Of a DNA stretch of 64,000 nucleotides, positions 17,653-26,407 are shown piece by piece. Made by a program: the position numbers and the translations under genes. The first letter of the stretch is position 1, and the number at the start of each line of letters is the position of its first letter. The DNA is taken from assembly GCA_029252265.1 (NCBI GenBank), contig JAQXBT010000013.1:1-64000 (forward strand), given 5' to 3'. A model generated the notes under the pieces. It was not told the DNA's origin. It worked only from the letters and a program-made list of their open reading frames with translations, and did no database searches. The DNA is from Flavobacteriaceae bacterium (lineage in GTDB: Bacteria > Bacteroidota > Bacteroidia > Flavobacteriales > Flavobacteriaceae).

Positions 17653-20600
17653 TTTTGTTATTAAAATATTCTTGCACTTTTTGCTTGAATTCCTGTCGCA
17701 AAGGTAAGCTTTGTCTGTTCAATATCTCTGTTGTATTAAAATATTGTTTAATCTTCTCAGAGTTGAGAGCTGGAGATTGAAAGCGATCTGCTTTGCTGGT
17801 GTCAGAAACACGCTTAGTGTCTTCGCCTTGTTGCAACGTTGCCTTTTCTAATTTCAACAACTGATGCTTAAGCGCCTTCATGTCTTGCAAAGATCTAGGT
17901 GTAACACCTTGATTTATAAGGTTTTGCTCAATTTTTTCCATAGACTTAAGAAGATTTTGAGCGCTTTGGCCAATTCCTTTTTTATCTAATAGGTCTTGCA
18001 GTGCGTTTCTTAATTCTTGTTGTTTTTTAAAAATCTCAAACAACTCTCCATTAACACCTTCAGAATCGCCGCCAAAACCACTTGGCTTGCCGCTTTTACC
18101 CTGACCTTCGCCTCTTGGAGAGCCATCTTCACTAGGTTTTGAACCAGAATCGCCTTCTTTGGCCGAATCCTTATTTGAGTCCCCTTCACCCTTATCAGAA
18201 CCTTCCTTTTCACCGTTTGGATCTTTCCCTTTTTGATTGAGCTGCTTTTCCATCTCTTTATTTAAATCCTCTTGACTCATGATAATATCCGGCAACTGCA
18301 TCTCGCCTTCACCTTCACCAGGCGAAAGCTGTAATTCCATTTGCATAGAATTTAGAGTATTACTCAACAAATCCGCTAATTGATTGGTCGAAGAAACTAC
18401 GAATTGTTGCGCCGAAACACCTTTTCGAACATCGTTTTCTGAAAGTAATTCTAAACTTTTATCAATATTAAAAAACACGTCTGTGATCTCAGAATTGACT
18501 TCCTCAGAAATCTTAGGTTGCCGCAACGAAAGTGCAAACAAACTATCATCCACGTGCTCGAAATGCTCTCTAAGGCTGCTTTGCTTCACCAGGCGTTGTG
18601 CATATTCGTTATTGTTAGAGGGCGATGTCTTGAAGCGATTCATTAGGGCTTCTTGATCAAAAGAAAACAAAAGTAAATTGTCTAAAATTTGACGCAACAT
18701 CTCAACATCTTCACTCATTTGCTCGGATGAACCACTGCCCATCTGACTCGACATTTTCTGACCCATTTGAAGCATCTTTTGTGCCGCCTTGTTTTGACTT
18801 TTTTGAGCCTTTGAAAGTTGACTATTTTTGTCTTGGGGGCTAGATAACATTTCTTTTTCGCCTAAGTCTTCACTGGCTTTTTCTTGATCTTTTTGAATCG
18901 ATTTTTCTAGATTAGGGTCATCGGGAAGCGATAGCGGTTTGGACAGCTCCTCATTATCTTTCTTCAAATCTTCTAATTGCTTTAGAAGATCCTTGAAATC
19001 ATCATTCAATTTATCTTGGGCCGATTTCGAATTTTTCTCCGAAGACTCTTTAGATAATTCAGATTGTGCTTCGGATAATTTATTTAAGGCTTCCTGGAGT
19101 TGCTCTGCTTTTTTGGTCACGTAATAGCGTTTCGTAAGCTCGAGCAATTGTTCTAAACTACGCTGTTTATTTTTATTTTGTTTGGCCATTTTTTCTAGTT
19201 TCTCGGCCAGTTGTTCCTTATTGATTTTGTCTGTAACTTTCTTGAGCTCTTCTAAAATTTTTTCATCCTTTTTAAGCCTTTCTTGCTGTGCGTCTAAACG
19301 TTTTTCTAGCTGTTCTTTGAAGGGGTCCTTTTCTTTGGATTTTTTAAACTGATTTAAATTCTCCTTCATTTTATTGTTGAATTTCTTCAACATTTGATCT
19401 TGCTTCTTCTGACGCTCCAAAAATGATTTTAATTTTTGTTGATCACTATAGTTCAATTGAGGTGCTTCTTTTTGATTTTGAGATAACTCCTTGAGCGCTT
19501 TGTCTTGTTTAGACAGAGTATTTAACGCTTTTTGAAATGCAGTTGATAATTCATTCTGTTCTTGAAGTTGAAGTTCTTCAAGCGTAGTGTCGCTTTTGGA
19601 ATTATAATTAAAAACACGACTCCTAACAGACTTATTTTGATGGAATGGGTCATTGTCAAAAACCTCGAAATAAAGGGCATAGGCAGTGTCCTCCATTAAT
19701 TCTAAATTAGATGGAAAAGCGTAGGTGAATTCTTGAAACGTTTGCGCATTAGCTGGCAGTAAAAATGATTTCAACTTAGTGGGCTCGTCAACTGGGTAAT
19801 AATGCAGCTTTAAGGAATTAATCCCATAATCATCAGAAATTTGACCGTAAAAATAAAGCGACTGCTGAAGGGTAGAGTCCTGTTTCATTTCAACTTTAAT
19901 CGTGGGAGATTGGTCTTTAATCGTTTGGATAGCAAATGCTAGATTTTCATAATTTTTAAGTTGAGCATTGCTGGTTTGAATCGTATAACTTAACGACTCA
20001 AACAGTTGTTTTTTGAATTGAAATTTTTGGTTGATGGATTCAAAAGAAAGCAACTTGTCTTTATAAGCAAAGACTACAGAATCCGTTGCCTTGGTGATTA
20101 ACTCCCACCTCAGCTTTGTGCCCTCTGGAATCGTAGCATTCCCATTGTTAGCGATTTTTTGATCGGTTTTACCCGTATATGATGGGTAGTCTAAATATAA
20201 ATCAAAACTAAGCAAGACCGGTGTGTTTACAACTTCTAAATGATACGGTTTTGAAGCAACGTCTCCAGCAATTAAGTTAAAGTCAACAGCGGCGTTTAAC
20301 TGCCGAAACTCATATTCAAAAACACCGAACTGCGTTTGATTTAATATATAAGACTCGTCGTTATAAACAATTTGAACTTCTTCAGGAACGACAGAACCCA
20401 CTGTTTTTACAACTAACGTAAAAGACGTGTTTTCAATGGCTTCAAGCGGGGTATTCATTACAAAAAATGCGAAAGGCGCAGGCGGATAATAGGTGATTTG
20501 ATAATTGACAACTCGTTTTAAACTGTCTGTGAACACCGCTTGTTTCCCTAATATAAAAAACATAAAAACAATAAGGATGGGGACTACCGCATACTTAAGA

Positions 20601-20974
20601 TATTTTAAATTATCCTTAAGGTTGACTGCACTCTTAAAAGGAACTAAACTCAGGTTTTTAGATTTCTGTTCGATGCTAGCTAAAAGAAACTCAGTGTGTT
20701 CAGACTGTTGTTTCAATTGAAGGACATTTAAAAGTTTGTCCTTAACTTCTGGAAAGTGTTCGCCAACAATCTTGGAGGCTGTTTCATTATTTATCCCTTC
20801 TTGAAGTTTAAAGTATTTTGCCAATGGCACAAAAATCAACCTATAAAAAAGAACGAGTTCAAAACCAATAACACACCAAAACAAGAGGGTTCTTCCAAAT
20901 GGATTTAACCAAAAAAAGTGCTCAATTATCAACGTAAACAACGCATAAAGCAAACCGATAGCAAAAAACAGCAA
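17645..20974 (-). CDS. DUF4175 family giant membrane-anchored coiled-coil protein
   Basis: An ORF of 1109 codons. Two hydrophobic segments lie near the N-terminus (LFFAIGLLYALFTLIIEHFF; LKYAVVPILIVFMFFILG), a beta-rich periplasmic part reaches about residue 460, then long Glu/Lys/Gln-rich coiled coils (470-760) and a Gly/Glu/Ser-rich stretch near 940-1000. The family is common in Bacteroidota; function unknown. The track start is a TTG, but coding continues upstream without a stop to about 21066 (DGFHNIEQKLEQFIRRYYISALLKG), the expected family N-terminus. No in-frame ATG exists there; CTG at 21055 behind AGAGGA or another rare start is possible. The missing start coincides with a duplication breakpoint. 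Confidence 0.85.
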   Translation of the reverse strand: MLFFAIGLLYALFTLIIEHFFWLNPFGRTLLFWCVIGFELVLFYRLIFVPLAKYFKLQEGINNETASKIVGEHFPEVKDKLLNVLQLKQQSEHTEFLLASIEQKSKNLSLVPFKSAVNLKDNLKYLKYAVVPILIVFMFFILGKQAVFTDSLKRVVNYQITYYPPAPFAFFVMNTPLEAIENTSFTLVVKTVGSVVPEEVQIVYNDESYILNQTQFGVFEYEFRQLNAAVDFNLIAGDVASKPYHLEVVNTPVLLSFDLYLDYPSYTGKTDQKIANNGNATIPEGTKLRWELITKATDSVVFAYKDKLLSFESINQKFQFKKQLFESLSYTIQTSNAQLKNYENLAFAIQTIKDQSPTIKVEMKQDSTLQQSLYFYGQISDDYGINSLKLHYYPVDEPTKLKSFLLPANAQTFQEFTYAFPSNLELMEDTAYALYFEVFDNDPFHQNKSVRSRVFNYNSKSDTTLEELQLQEQNELSTAFQKALNTLSKQDKALKELSQNQKEAPQLNYSDQQKLKSFLERQKKQDQMLKKFNNKMKENLNQFKKSKEKDPFKEQLEKRLDAQQERLKKDEKILEELKKVTDKINKEQLAEKLEKMAKQNKNKQRSLEQLLELTKRYYVTKKAEQLQEALNKLSEAQSELSKESSEKNSKSAQDKLNDDFKDLLKQLEDLKKDNEELSKPLSLPDDPNLEKSIQKDQEKASEDLGEKEMLSSPQDKNSQLSKAQKSQNKAAQKMLQMGQKMSSQMGSGSSEQMSEDVEMLRQILDNLLLFSFDQEALMNRFKTSPSNNNEYAQRLVKQSSLREHFEHVDDSLFALSLRQPKISEEVNSEITDVFFNIDKSLELLSENDVRKGVSAQQFVVSSTNQLADLLSNTLNSMQMELQLSPGEGEGEMQLPDIIMSQEDLNKEMEKQLNQKGKDPNGEKEGSDKGEGDSNKDSAKEGDSGSKPSEDGSPRGEGQGKSGKPSGFGGDSEGVNGELFEIFKKQQELRNALQDLLDKKGIGQSAQNLLKSMEKIEQNLINQGVTPRSLQDMKALKHQLLKLEKATLQQGEDTKRVSDTSKADRFQSPALNSEKIKQYFNTTEILNRQSLPLRQEFKQKVQEYFNNKND

Positions 20975-21018
20975 TAACCCTTTCAGTAAAGCGCTGATAT
21001 AATAGCGTCTGATAAATT

Positions 21019-21142
21019 GTTCTAATTTTTGCTCTATGTTGTGAAACCCGTCCAGTTGATCCTCTATTTAAAAAAATAAAATTACAATAATAATCCATAT
21101 TGATGATGGCTTTGCGATAATATGTGAAGAAAAACAAGGAAT
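21019..21142. repeat. Direct repeat block A, copy 1
   Basis: About 124 bp, roughly 93% identical by eye to 22171-22293 in the same orientation. It spans the first coding codons of the DUF4175 gene (GFHNIEQKLE) and its upstream DNA. Relative to copy 2 it has one extra base in the poly-A/T tract (TATTTAAAAAAA against TATTAAAAAAA), which shifts the upstream frame. Confidence 0.85.
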
Positions 21143-21240
21143 AGTCTCGAAGCAAAACTAATAAATGTGTGAAAAACCATCTAATGCCGAATACTAAATT
21201 GAATAAAATGAGCGAAAACCAAGGTTTTCTTAGGAATCCG

Positions 21241-21308
21241 CTGATTTTTTATATAAGTTTAACCTTGGTTTGACCCCAAGTCTAAATCTTCATAAGCAGC
21301 TTAACCGA
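21241..21308. repeat. Direct repeat block B, copy 1
   Basis: About 68 bp (CTGATTTTTTATATAAG ... TTAACCGA), about 87% identical by eye to 22367-22435. It is in the same order and orientation as block A, so both belong to one duplicated segment whose middle has diverged. Confidence 0.75.
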
Positions 21309-21436
21309 AATTTAAGATATTATTTTAATGTAAGAAGTGCCGCTAATTTATTAGTGGAAGTGAGCATAAGGTTTAAAAAAGCAGAGAGCATATAAACGCA
21401 TCATTAAGCTTGCATATGCTTATAACTATATTTAAA

Positions 21437-22147
21437 ATGAAAAATAACATCTTAATAATTTTCCTTGGAATTTCGCTAAGCTGCTTAGCGCAAGATTCTC
21501 GACTGTTTCAAAATACCTGGCATTTACACAACCTAATTATTAATTCTCAACATAATGTACCCCCAATTAACAATGAAATAAAGTCAATATCTTTAATTTT
21601 AAATGTAGACAACTCTTTATCAAGTAGTGTTTGCGAGAGCTTATCGAGTATAGTTGATTACGATGATGTGAATCAAACATTTATGTTAACGAGTTATGCT
21701 GTATCTCTAGGAGGTGGGTGCTATCTAACTAACGACAGACAATTTGAGTTTCTCTATTTACACTTTTACACCAATAATTTAAATAATCCTTTTGAATATT
21801 CAATTTTAAGTAATAGCGATGGCAGCAAGACTTTAACCGTTACTAATTCATCTGGAGATAAAGCGGTTTATAGTAGTGACGTATTATCCTTGAATGCGTA
21901 TTCAAAAAATTCATTTTCCGTGTACCCAAACCCTGTGAAAGATGACTTATATATTTCGAAAATTAGTGAATTAAACAGCTTTAATATCACAATTTTTAAT
22001 ATCAAAGGAAAACACGTTTTATCATTAAAGAGTTCTGATTTAAATGCTGAATCATTTAATGTAGAGAAATTGTCAAAGGGGTTATATTTTGTTTTGTTCG
22101 AAGATAAAAAAGGAAGATTTGCAATGAAAAAATTTATAAAAAAATAA
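21437..22147 (+). CDS. Secreted protein with type IX secretion (Por) C-terminal sorting domain
   Basis: About 236 residues from the ATG at 21437 (MKNNILIIFLGISLSCLAQ, a signal peptide); the track start nine codons earlier lacks support. The C-terminal 80 residues, FSVYPNPVKDDLYISK ... GLYFVLFEDKKGRFAMKKFIKK, are a T9SS type A sorting domain, so the protein is probably carried across the outer membrane and anchored or released. The middle part (LFQNTWHLHNLI...) is reminiscent of META or lipocalin-like folds but I cannot assign it. The gene lies between two copies of a direct repeat, on the opposite strand to the DUF4175 gene. Confidence 0.85.
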   Translation: MKNNILIIFLGISLSCLAQDSRLFQNTWHLHNLIINSQHNVPPINNEIKSISLILNVDNSLSSSVCESLSSIVDYDDVNQTFMLTSYAVSLGGGCYLTNDRQFEFLYLHFYTNNLNNPFEYSILSNSDGSKTLTVTNSSGDKAVYSSDVLSLNAYSKNSFSVYPNPVKDDLYISKISELNSFNITIFNIKGKHVLSLKSSDLNAESFNVEKLSKGLYFVLFEDKKGRFAMKKFIKK

Positions 22148-22170
22148 AGAATAATTGTGTCGGATGATGT

Positions 22171-22293
22171 GTTCTAATTTTTGCTCTATGTTGTGAAACC
22201 CGTTCAGTTGAAACTCTATTAAAAAAATAAAATTACAATAATAATCCATATTGATGGTGGCTTTGCGATAATATGTGAAGAAAAATAAGGAAT
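22171..22293. repeat. Direct repeat block A, copy 2
   Basis: The partner of 21019-21142, displaced by about 1.15 kb. On the minus strand it encodes FQLNGFHNIEQKLEHIIR in an open frame, a severed copy of the start of the DUF4175 gene; homology ends abruptly at about 22171. Confidence 0.85.
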
Positions 22294-22366
22294 GAATCAA
22301 AGACGCCATTGCAATGAGTGCTTGATTTAAGAAAAGAATGAAAAACTTCATTTTCTTTGGATACAG

Positions 22367-22435
22367 CTAATTTTTTATATAAGTTTAGCTTTGAATTTGA
22401 CCCAAGTCTAAATCTTCAATAAGCAATTTAACCGA
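22367..22435. repeat. Direct repeat block B, copy 2
   Basis: The partner of 21241-21308, displaced by about 1.13 kb, about nine differences in 69 bases by eye. Confidence 0.75.
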
Positions 22436-22604
22436 GGGCTAAACAGAACTGAGCTAAAAAACAACTCTTTTATTGATAGATTTTAGAAACTAGCATACTC
22501 CATCGCGAGTGTCTTTTGCTCATGCCCAGCAAAAAAATAAACGTAAAAAATAAATTCATGAATAAAATTATAAGAAGACGAAGGTTTGAAATTGGTTAAC
22601 GACA

Positions 22605-22628
22605 CAAGCGTGACGCTTGCGCAAGCGT
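22605..22628. repeat. Nested palindrome CAAGCG-TGA-CGCTTG-CG-CAAGCG
   Basis: ACGCTTGCGCAAGCGT at 22613-22628 is a perfect 16-bp palindrome. An extra CAAGCG arm 5' of it allows two alternative hairpins. Its GC-rich character contrasts with the surrounding AT-rich DNA 60 bp ahead of recQ. It may be a REP-like element, the scar of a mobile element or a protein site. Confidence 0.65.
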
Positions 22629-22687
22629 AGAGTTGCCCACCACTGCAGAAAACCCTGAGGAAGAAAAAAATGTAATAAAAGTAGAGA

Positions 22688-24481
22688 ATGGAAAAGAATC
22701 CACAAACACTATTGAATAATATATTTGGTTACGATAAATTTCGTCCTTTGCAACAAGAAATTATTGACCGCACTCTAGCTGGAAACGATAGTTTTGTACT
22801 GATGCCAACTGGTGGAGGAAAATCGATGTGTTTTCAGATTCCAGCCTTGTGTTTTGATGGAATTACAATTGTGGTTTCACCTCTTATTTCTTTAATGAAA
22901 GATCAGGTTCAGGCATTACAATCAAACGGAATAAAAGCAGATTTTTTTAATAGTTCAATTTCTCCACAAGAGGAAAATGACGTGATTGATCGAGCTACGA
23001 AAGGCGAAATTACGTTGCTATACTTATCGCCAGAGAAATTGATTTCGGTTAGTAACACTTGGTTGAAAAATTTGAACATAAAATTAGTAGCTATTGACGA
23101 AGCACATTGCGTAAGCATGTGGGGACACGATTTTAGACCAGAATATACTCAACTAAAAGTATTTAGAAATTCCTTGCCAGAAGTCCCGTTTATGGCTTTG
23201 ACAGCCACCGCAGATAAGTCTGCTAGAACGGATATTGAAGAACAATTGGGATTGAAAGACTCAAAGTTATTTATTTCTTCTTTTGATAGAAAAAACCTAA
23301 GTATTGAAGTAAGAGGGCAAGTTCCTAAAAAGAAAAAATTGCAAGAAATTGGGCGGTTTGTGGGTCGAAAAAAGGATGAAAGTGGAATCATTTATTGCCT
23401 AAGCAGAAAGAATACTGAGGAGGTAGCCGATTATTTGAAAGAGGATGGACATTCGGTAGCGTTTTATCATGCTGGAATGAATCCCGAGGAAAGAGAACGA
23501 GTGCAAACCGAATTTATACATGACGACACCAAAATAATTGTGGCGACGATTGCTTTTGGGATGGGAATTGACAAATCGAATGTGCGTTGGGTGATTCATT
23601 ATAATTTACCAAAAAACTTAGAGGGGTATTACCAGGAAATTGGAAGAGCTGGCCGTGACGGACTTCCTTCTGAAACAAGGTTGTATTATAACATGCGAGA
23701 TTTTGTGTTGTACAGTCAGTTTGCGGATGATGGTACAAATTCAACTATGCAAAAAGACAAATTGAGCCGAATGTTACAATTTGCTGAGGCAAAATCGTGT
23801 AGGAGAAAAATACTGCTTTCTTATTTTGGAGAACATTTAACCACCGGTTGCGGAAATTGTGATGTTTGTGACAACCCACCAAAGGACTTTGACGGAACTT
23901 TGTTGGCTCAGAAAGCGCTTTCTGGAATTGTTAGAATGAAAGAGAAGGAAGGAATAACGATGTTAATCAATGTATTGAGAGGCTCCAATAATGCGGAGGT
24001 AAATACGGCAGGTTATTTCCAACTCAAAACCTATGGGGTAGGGAGAGATATAAGTTTTTTTGATTGGCGAGATTACATCATTCAATTGGCAAATCAAGGA
24101 TTGATTGAGATTATGTATAGCGAAGGCTCTGCATTAAAGGTTTCACCAATTGGATGGAAAGTGCTAAAAGGAACACAGTCCATAAAGCTGACTTTACCAA
24201 TTCCTGCAAAAGAGAAAAGTAGGAGGAAGCCGAAGGTCATGAAAATGACAGACGAGAAACAAGTGAATACTGATTTATTAACTGAATTAAAAAAGTTGAG
24301 GTATTCCATTTCTCGCGAAAAAAGTGTCCCCGCTTACATTATTTTTAATGATAAATCCCTGAAAGCAATGGCGAGTGATTTACCTGTTACAAAAAATCAA
24401 TTTTTAGCAATTTCTGGAGTGGGAATGAACAAAATGGAACAGTACGGAGAGAAATTTATGGAGGTAATTAGGAAGTTTTAA
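22688..24481 (+). CDS. recQ: RecQ family ATP-dependent DNA helicase
   Basis: A 597-residue 3'-5' helicase. FVLMPTGGGKSMCFQIPAL is the Walker A motif, AIDEAHCVSMWGHDFRPEY carries the DEAH box and aromatic-rich loop, and IGRAGRDG is motif VI. A zinc-binding set follows (CRRKILLSYF ... GCGNCDVC), then a winged-helix RQC part and a C-terminal HRDC domain (VTKNQFLAISGVGMNKMEQYG). The domain set and length match E. coli RecQ. It is flanked on both sides by non-coding, rearranged DNA and stands alone. Confidence 0.95.
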   Translation: MEKNPQTLLNNIFGYDKFRPLQQEIIDRTLAGNDSFVLMPTGGGKSMCFQIPALCFDGITIVVSPLISLMKDQVQALQSNGIKADFFNSSISPQEENDVIDRATKGEITLLYLSPEKLISVSNTWLKNLNIKLVAIDEAHCVSMWGHDFRPEYTQLKVFRNSLPEVPFMALTATADKSARTDIEEQLGLKDSKLFISSFDRKNLSIEVRGQVPKKKKLQEIGRFVGRKKDESGIIYCLSRKNTEEVADYLKEDGHSVAFYHAGMNPEERERVQTEFIHDDTKIIVATIAFGMGIDKSNVRWVIHYNLPKNLEGYYQEIGRAGRDGLPSETRLYYNMRDFVLYSQFADDGTNSTMQKDKLSRMLQFAEAKSCRRKILLSYFGEHLTTGCGNCDVCDNPPKDFDGTLLAQKALSGIVRMKEKEGITMLINVLRGSNNAEVNTAGYFQLKTYGVGRDISFFDWRDYIIQLANQGLIEIMYSEGSALKVSPIGWKVLKGTQSIKLTLPIPAKEKSRRKPKVMKMTDEKQVNTDLLTELKKLRYSISREKSVPAYIIFNDKSLKAMASDLPVTKNQFLAISGVGMNKMEQYGEKFMEVIRKF

Positions 24482-24817
24482 ACTGTGTAAAAATAAAAGA
24501 CAGTCTTTTAAAAACTCATCAGGATGATGATACCGATTCTTCTGACAAGAACAATGAATCAAACTCTGGGGCATCTAAGTACATTACAAATGAATAGAAA
24601 TAACAAAATGCCAATTCCAAAAAAGCCTCTCACTTCCCAGAGCACGAAACAGCAAAAGACAGGGCACGCCACTATCACAAGTGTGTCTTCATTTTCATAA
24701 GGAAAACGCTCAGTTGCTCATCCCAACATCAATCCCATTTCACTTTCCTAAAAACACCGCCTATTTCTTTGGGGAATGCGTTCAGCAATTCTATCTTTGT
24801 GGCACTAATTAAACACA
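24482..24817. other. 336-bp spacer with a possible decayed reading frame and the gltX promoter
   Basis: From about 24488 to 24598 one plus frame stays open with hydrophilic, Asp/Ser/Asn-rich codons (HQDDDTDSSDKNNESNSG) ending at TAG, without a start codon; it looks like the tail of a lost gene. From 24600 to 24760 I see no gene. The end carries the gltX promoter. Confidence 0.4.
24769..24799 (+). promoter_or_regulatory. Bacteroidota promoter of gltX (TTTG -33, TATCTTTG -7)
   Basis: TTG at 24769-24771 and TATCTTTG at 24792-24799 are separated by 20 bp, the spacing expected for Bacteroidota sigma-ABfr-type promoters. The ATG lies 18 nt after the -7 box. Confidence 0.65.
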
Positions 24818-26335
24818 ATGAACACTCCTATTCGCGTACGATTTGCACCAAGCCCAACGGGACCACTCCATATTGGAGGGGTGCGAACCGCTCTTTTTAA
24901 TTATCTATTTGCAAAAAAACACGGGGGTACTTTTGTACTTCGCATCGAAGATACCGACCAAAAACGCTATGTTGAGGGCGCTGAAGATTATGTTGTAAAC
25001 GCACTAGACTGGTGTAATATTCCTTTCGATGAAGGCCCCGGTAAAGACGGTGGTTTTGGTCCTTACAAACAAAGTGAACGCAAGCATCTGTACAAGCAGT
25101 ATGTTGATTTACTTATAAAGAACAACAAAGCCTATTACGCCTTTGATACTGCTGAAGCCCTAGATGAAGAGCGTAAAAACCACGAAGCAAAAAGCAAAAC
25201 ATTTATCTACAATTGGCACAACAGAACAAAAGGTCGATTGGTTAATTCTTTGGTCTTATCGAAAGAAGAAGTAGCCGATAAAATAGCAAAAGGCGATGCG
25301 TATGTGATTCGTTTTTTAGCCCCACAAGATGAAACTCTTGCGCTAACCGACCTCATTCGAGGGAATATAAAAATTGACACTAACACCCTTGATGATAAAG
25401 TGTTGTTCAAGTCCGATGGCATGCCAACCTATCACTTGGCCAATGTTGTGGACGATTATTTAATGAAAATAACGCATGTCATTCGCGGAGAAGAATGGTT
25501 GCCGTCTTTGGCGTTACACCAATTACTTTACACTGCTTTTGGCTGGAAGGCGCCTGAATTTGCGCATTTACCCTTAATTTTAAAGCCAACAGGAAAAGGA
25601 AAATTAAGTAAACGTGACGGAGATAAACTAGGGTTTCCGGTGTTTCCATTAAACTGGGAAGACCCCGACTCTCAAAGTCTCTCAAAAGGCTATAAAGAAA
25701 GTGGCTACTTTTCAGGAGCGGTTATTAATTTCTTAGCGTTCTTAGGGTGGAACCCAGGAACAGAGCAAGAGATTTTCGATTTGGAAGAACTTGTGGACGT
25801 GTTTAATTTAAAAAACGTCAATAAAGCGGGCGCTCGATTTGACCCCGACAAAACGAAATGGTTCAATCACCAGTACATGCAAAAGGCGGATACTGAAACC
25901 TTGGCAGCAACATTTATAAGTGCGACTCCTGAAATTGCGTCTATGGACCCTGGCTATGTAGAGTTGGTCATAAAACACATTAAAGAGCGAGCAACGTTTC
26001 CTTCAGAATTTTGGGGATTAAGTCATTACTTTTTTAAAGCTCCTGAAAATTACGCAGAGGCAGCGCTTAAGAAGGCATGGAAGGAGCATTCTAAAGACCT
26101 AATGCTGCAATTGATTGCGCAGCTTGAAGCAGCCGATGACCGTTCTGTAGAAGCACTTCAAACGGCTATTAAAGGATGGATCACCGAAAACGAAATCGGT
26201 TTTGGGAAAATTATTATGCCTTTAAGAGTGGCGCTGGTTGGTGCGCTTGAAGGTGCAGACGTTTTTGATATCCTCTTTTTAATAGGAAAAGCCGAAGCAA
26301 TTCAGCGGATTCAATACCTAATAAACAGTCACTAA
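24818..26335 (+). CDS. gltX: Glutamyl-tRNA synthetase
   Basis: A 505-residue class I aminoacyl-tRNA synthetase charging tRNA-Glu. RFAPSPTGPLHIGGVRTALFNYLFAK holds the HIGH-type motif, GKLSKRDG the KMSKS-type motif, with LRIEDTDQKR between. A C-terminal helical anticodon-binding region (EALQTAIKGWITENEIGFGKIIMPLRVAL) is complete. The start is set by the Bacteroidota-like MNTPIRVRFAPSPTG and a well-placed promoter. Confidence 0.97.
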   Translation: MNTPIRVRFAPSPTGPLHIGGVRTALFNYLFAKKHGGTFVLRIEDTDQKRYVEGAEDYVVNALDWCNIPFDEGPGKDGGFGPYKQSERKHLYKQYVDLLIKNNKAYYAFDTAEALDEERKNHEAKSKTFIYNWHNRTKGRLVNSLVLSKEEVADKIAKGDAYVIRFLAPQDETLALTDLIRGNIKIDTNTLDDKVLFKSDGMPTYHLANVVDDYLMKITHVIRGEEWLPSLALHQLLYTAFGWKAPEFAHLPLILKPTGKGKLSKRDGDKLGFPVFPLNWEDPDSQSLSKGYKESGYFSGAVINFLAFLGWNPGTEQEIFDLEELVDVFNLKNVNKAGARFDPDKTKWFNHQYMQKADTETLAATFISATPEIASMDPGYVELVIKHIKERATFPSEFWGLSHYFFKAPENYAEAALKKAWKEHSKDLMLQLIAQLEAADDRSVEALQTAIKGWITENEIGFGKIIMPLRVALVGALEGADVFDILFLIGKAEAIQRIQYLINSH

Positions 26336-26365
26336 TTAATCTAAATGTAGTGTGAGAAATTTCAT

Positions 26366-26373
26366 TACTTTTG
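26366..26373 (+). promoter_or_regulatory. Bacteroidota -7 box (TACTTTTG) of lepA
   Basis: TACTTTTG fits TAnnTTTG and lies 35 nt upstream of the lepA ATG, in the short gltX-lepA gap. A -33 TTG is not clear. Confidence 0.4.
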
Positions 26374-26407
26374 CCGTTGCATACAACGCATCTTGAAATC
26401 AGAGTAA

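Larger units (their letters stand above)
20975..21409. other. Upstream spacer of the DUF4175 gene containing repeat copy 1
   Basis: This 435-bp stretch holds the unannotated 5' coding extension of the DUF4175 gene (to about 21066), then repeat copy 1, then AT-rich DNA. GAAAACCAAGGTTTTC near 21213-21228 can form a 7-bp hairpin. No other gene is visible. Confidence 0.7.
22148..22687. other. 540-bp non-coding stretch with repeat copy 2 and a nested palindrome
   Basis: It contains repeat copy 2, with a second copy of the DUF4175 5' end, then the CAAGCG palindrome and finally the recQ leader. The 89-codon minus ORF 22082..22351 reads through the repeat (NGFHNIEQKLEHIIRHN) and then loses similarity to the DUF4175 protein, so it is a broken fragment rather than a gene. 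Confidence 0.7.

Noticed and set aside
20922-21155. 77-codon minus-strand ORF at the DUF4175 start
   Set aside because: It is the shifted frame of the same DNA that encodes the DUF4175 N-terminus (GSTGRVSQHRAKIRTIYQ against DGFHNIEQKLEQFIR).
22082-22351. 89-codon minus-strand ORF overlapping the end of the T9SS gene
   Set aside because: It reads through repeat copy 2 and contains a severed start of the DUF4175 gene; it then overlaps the T9SS gene and has no independent support.
24609-24710. Short plus-strand ORF starting MPIPKKPLTS
   Set aside because: About 30 codons, no ribosome site and no recognisable family; left as spacer.
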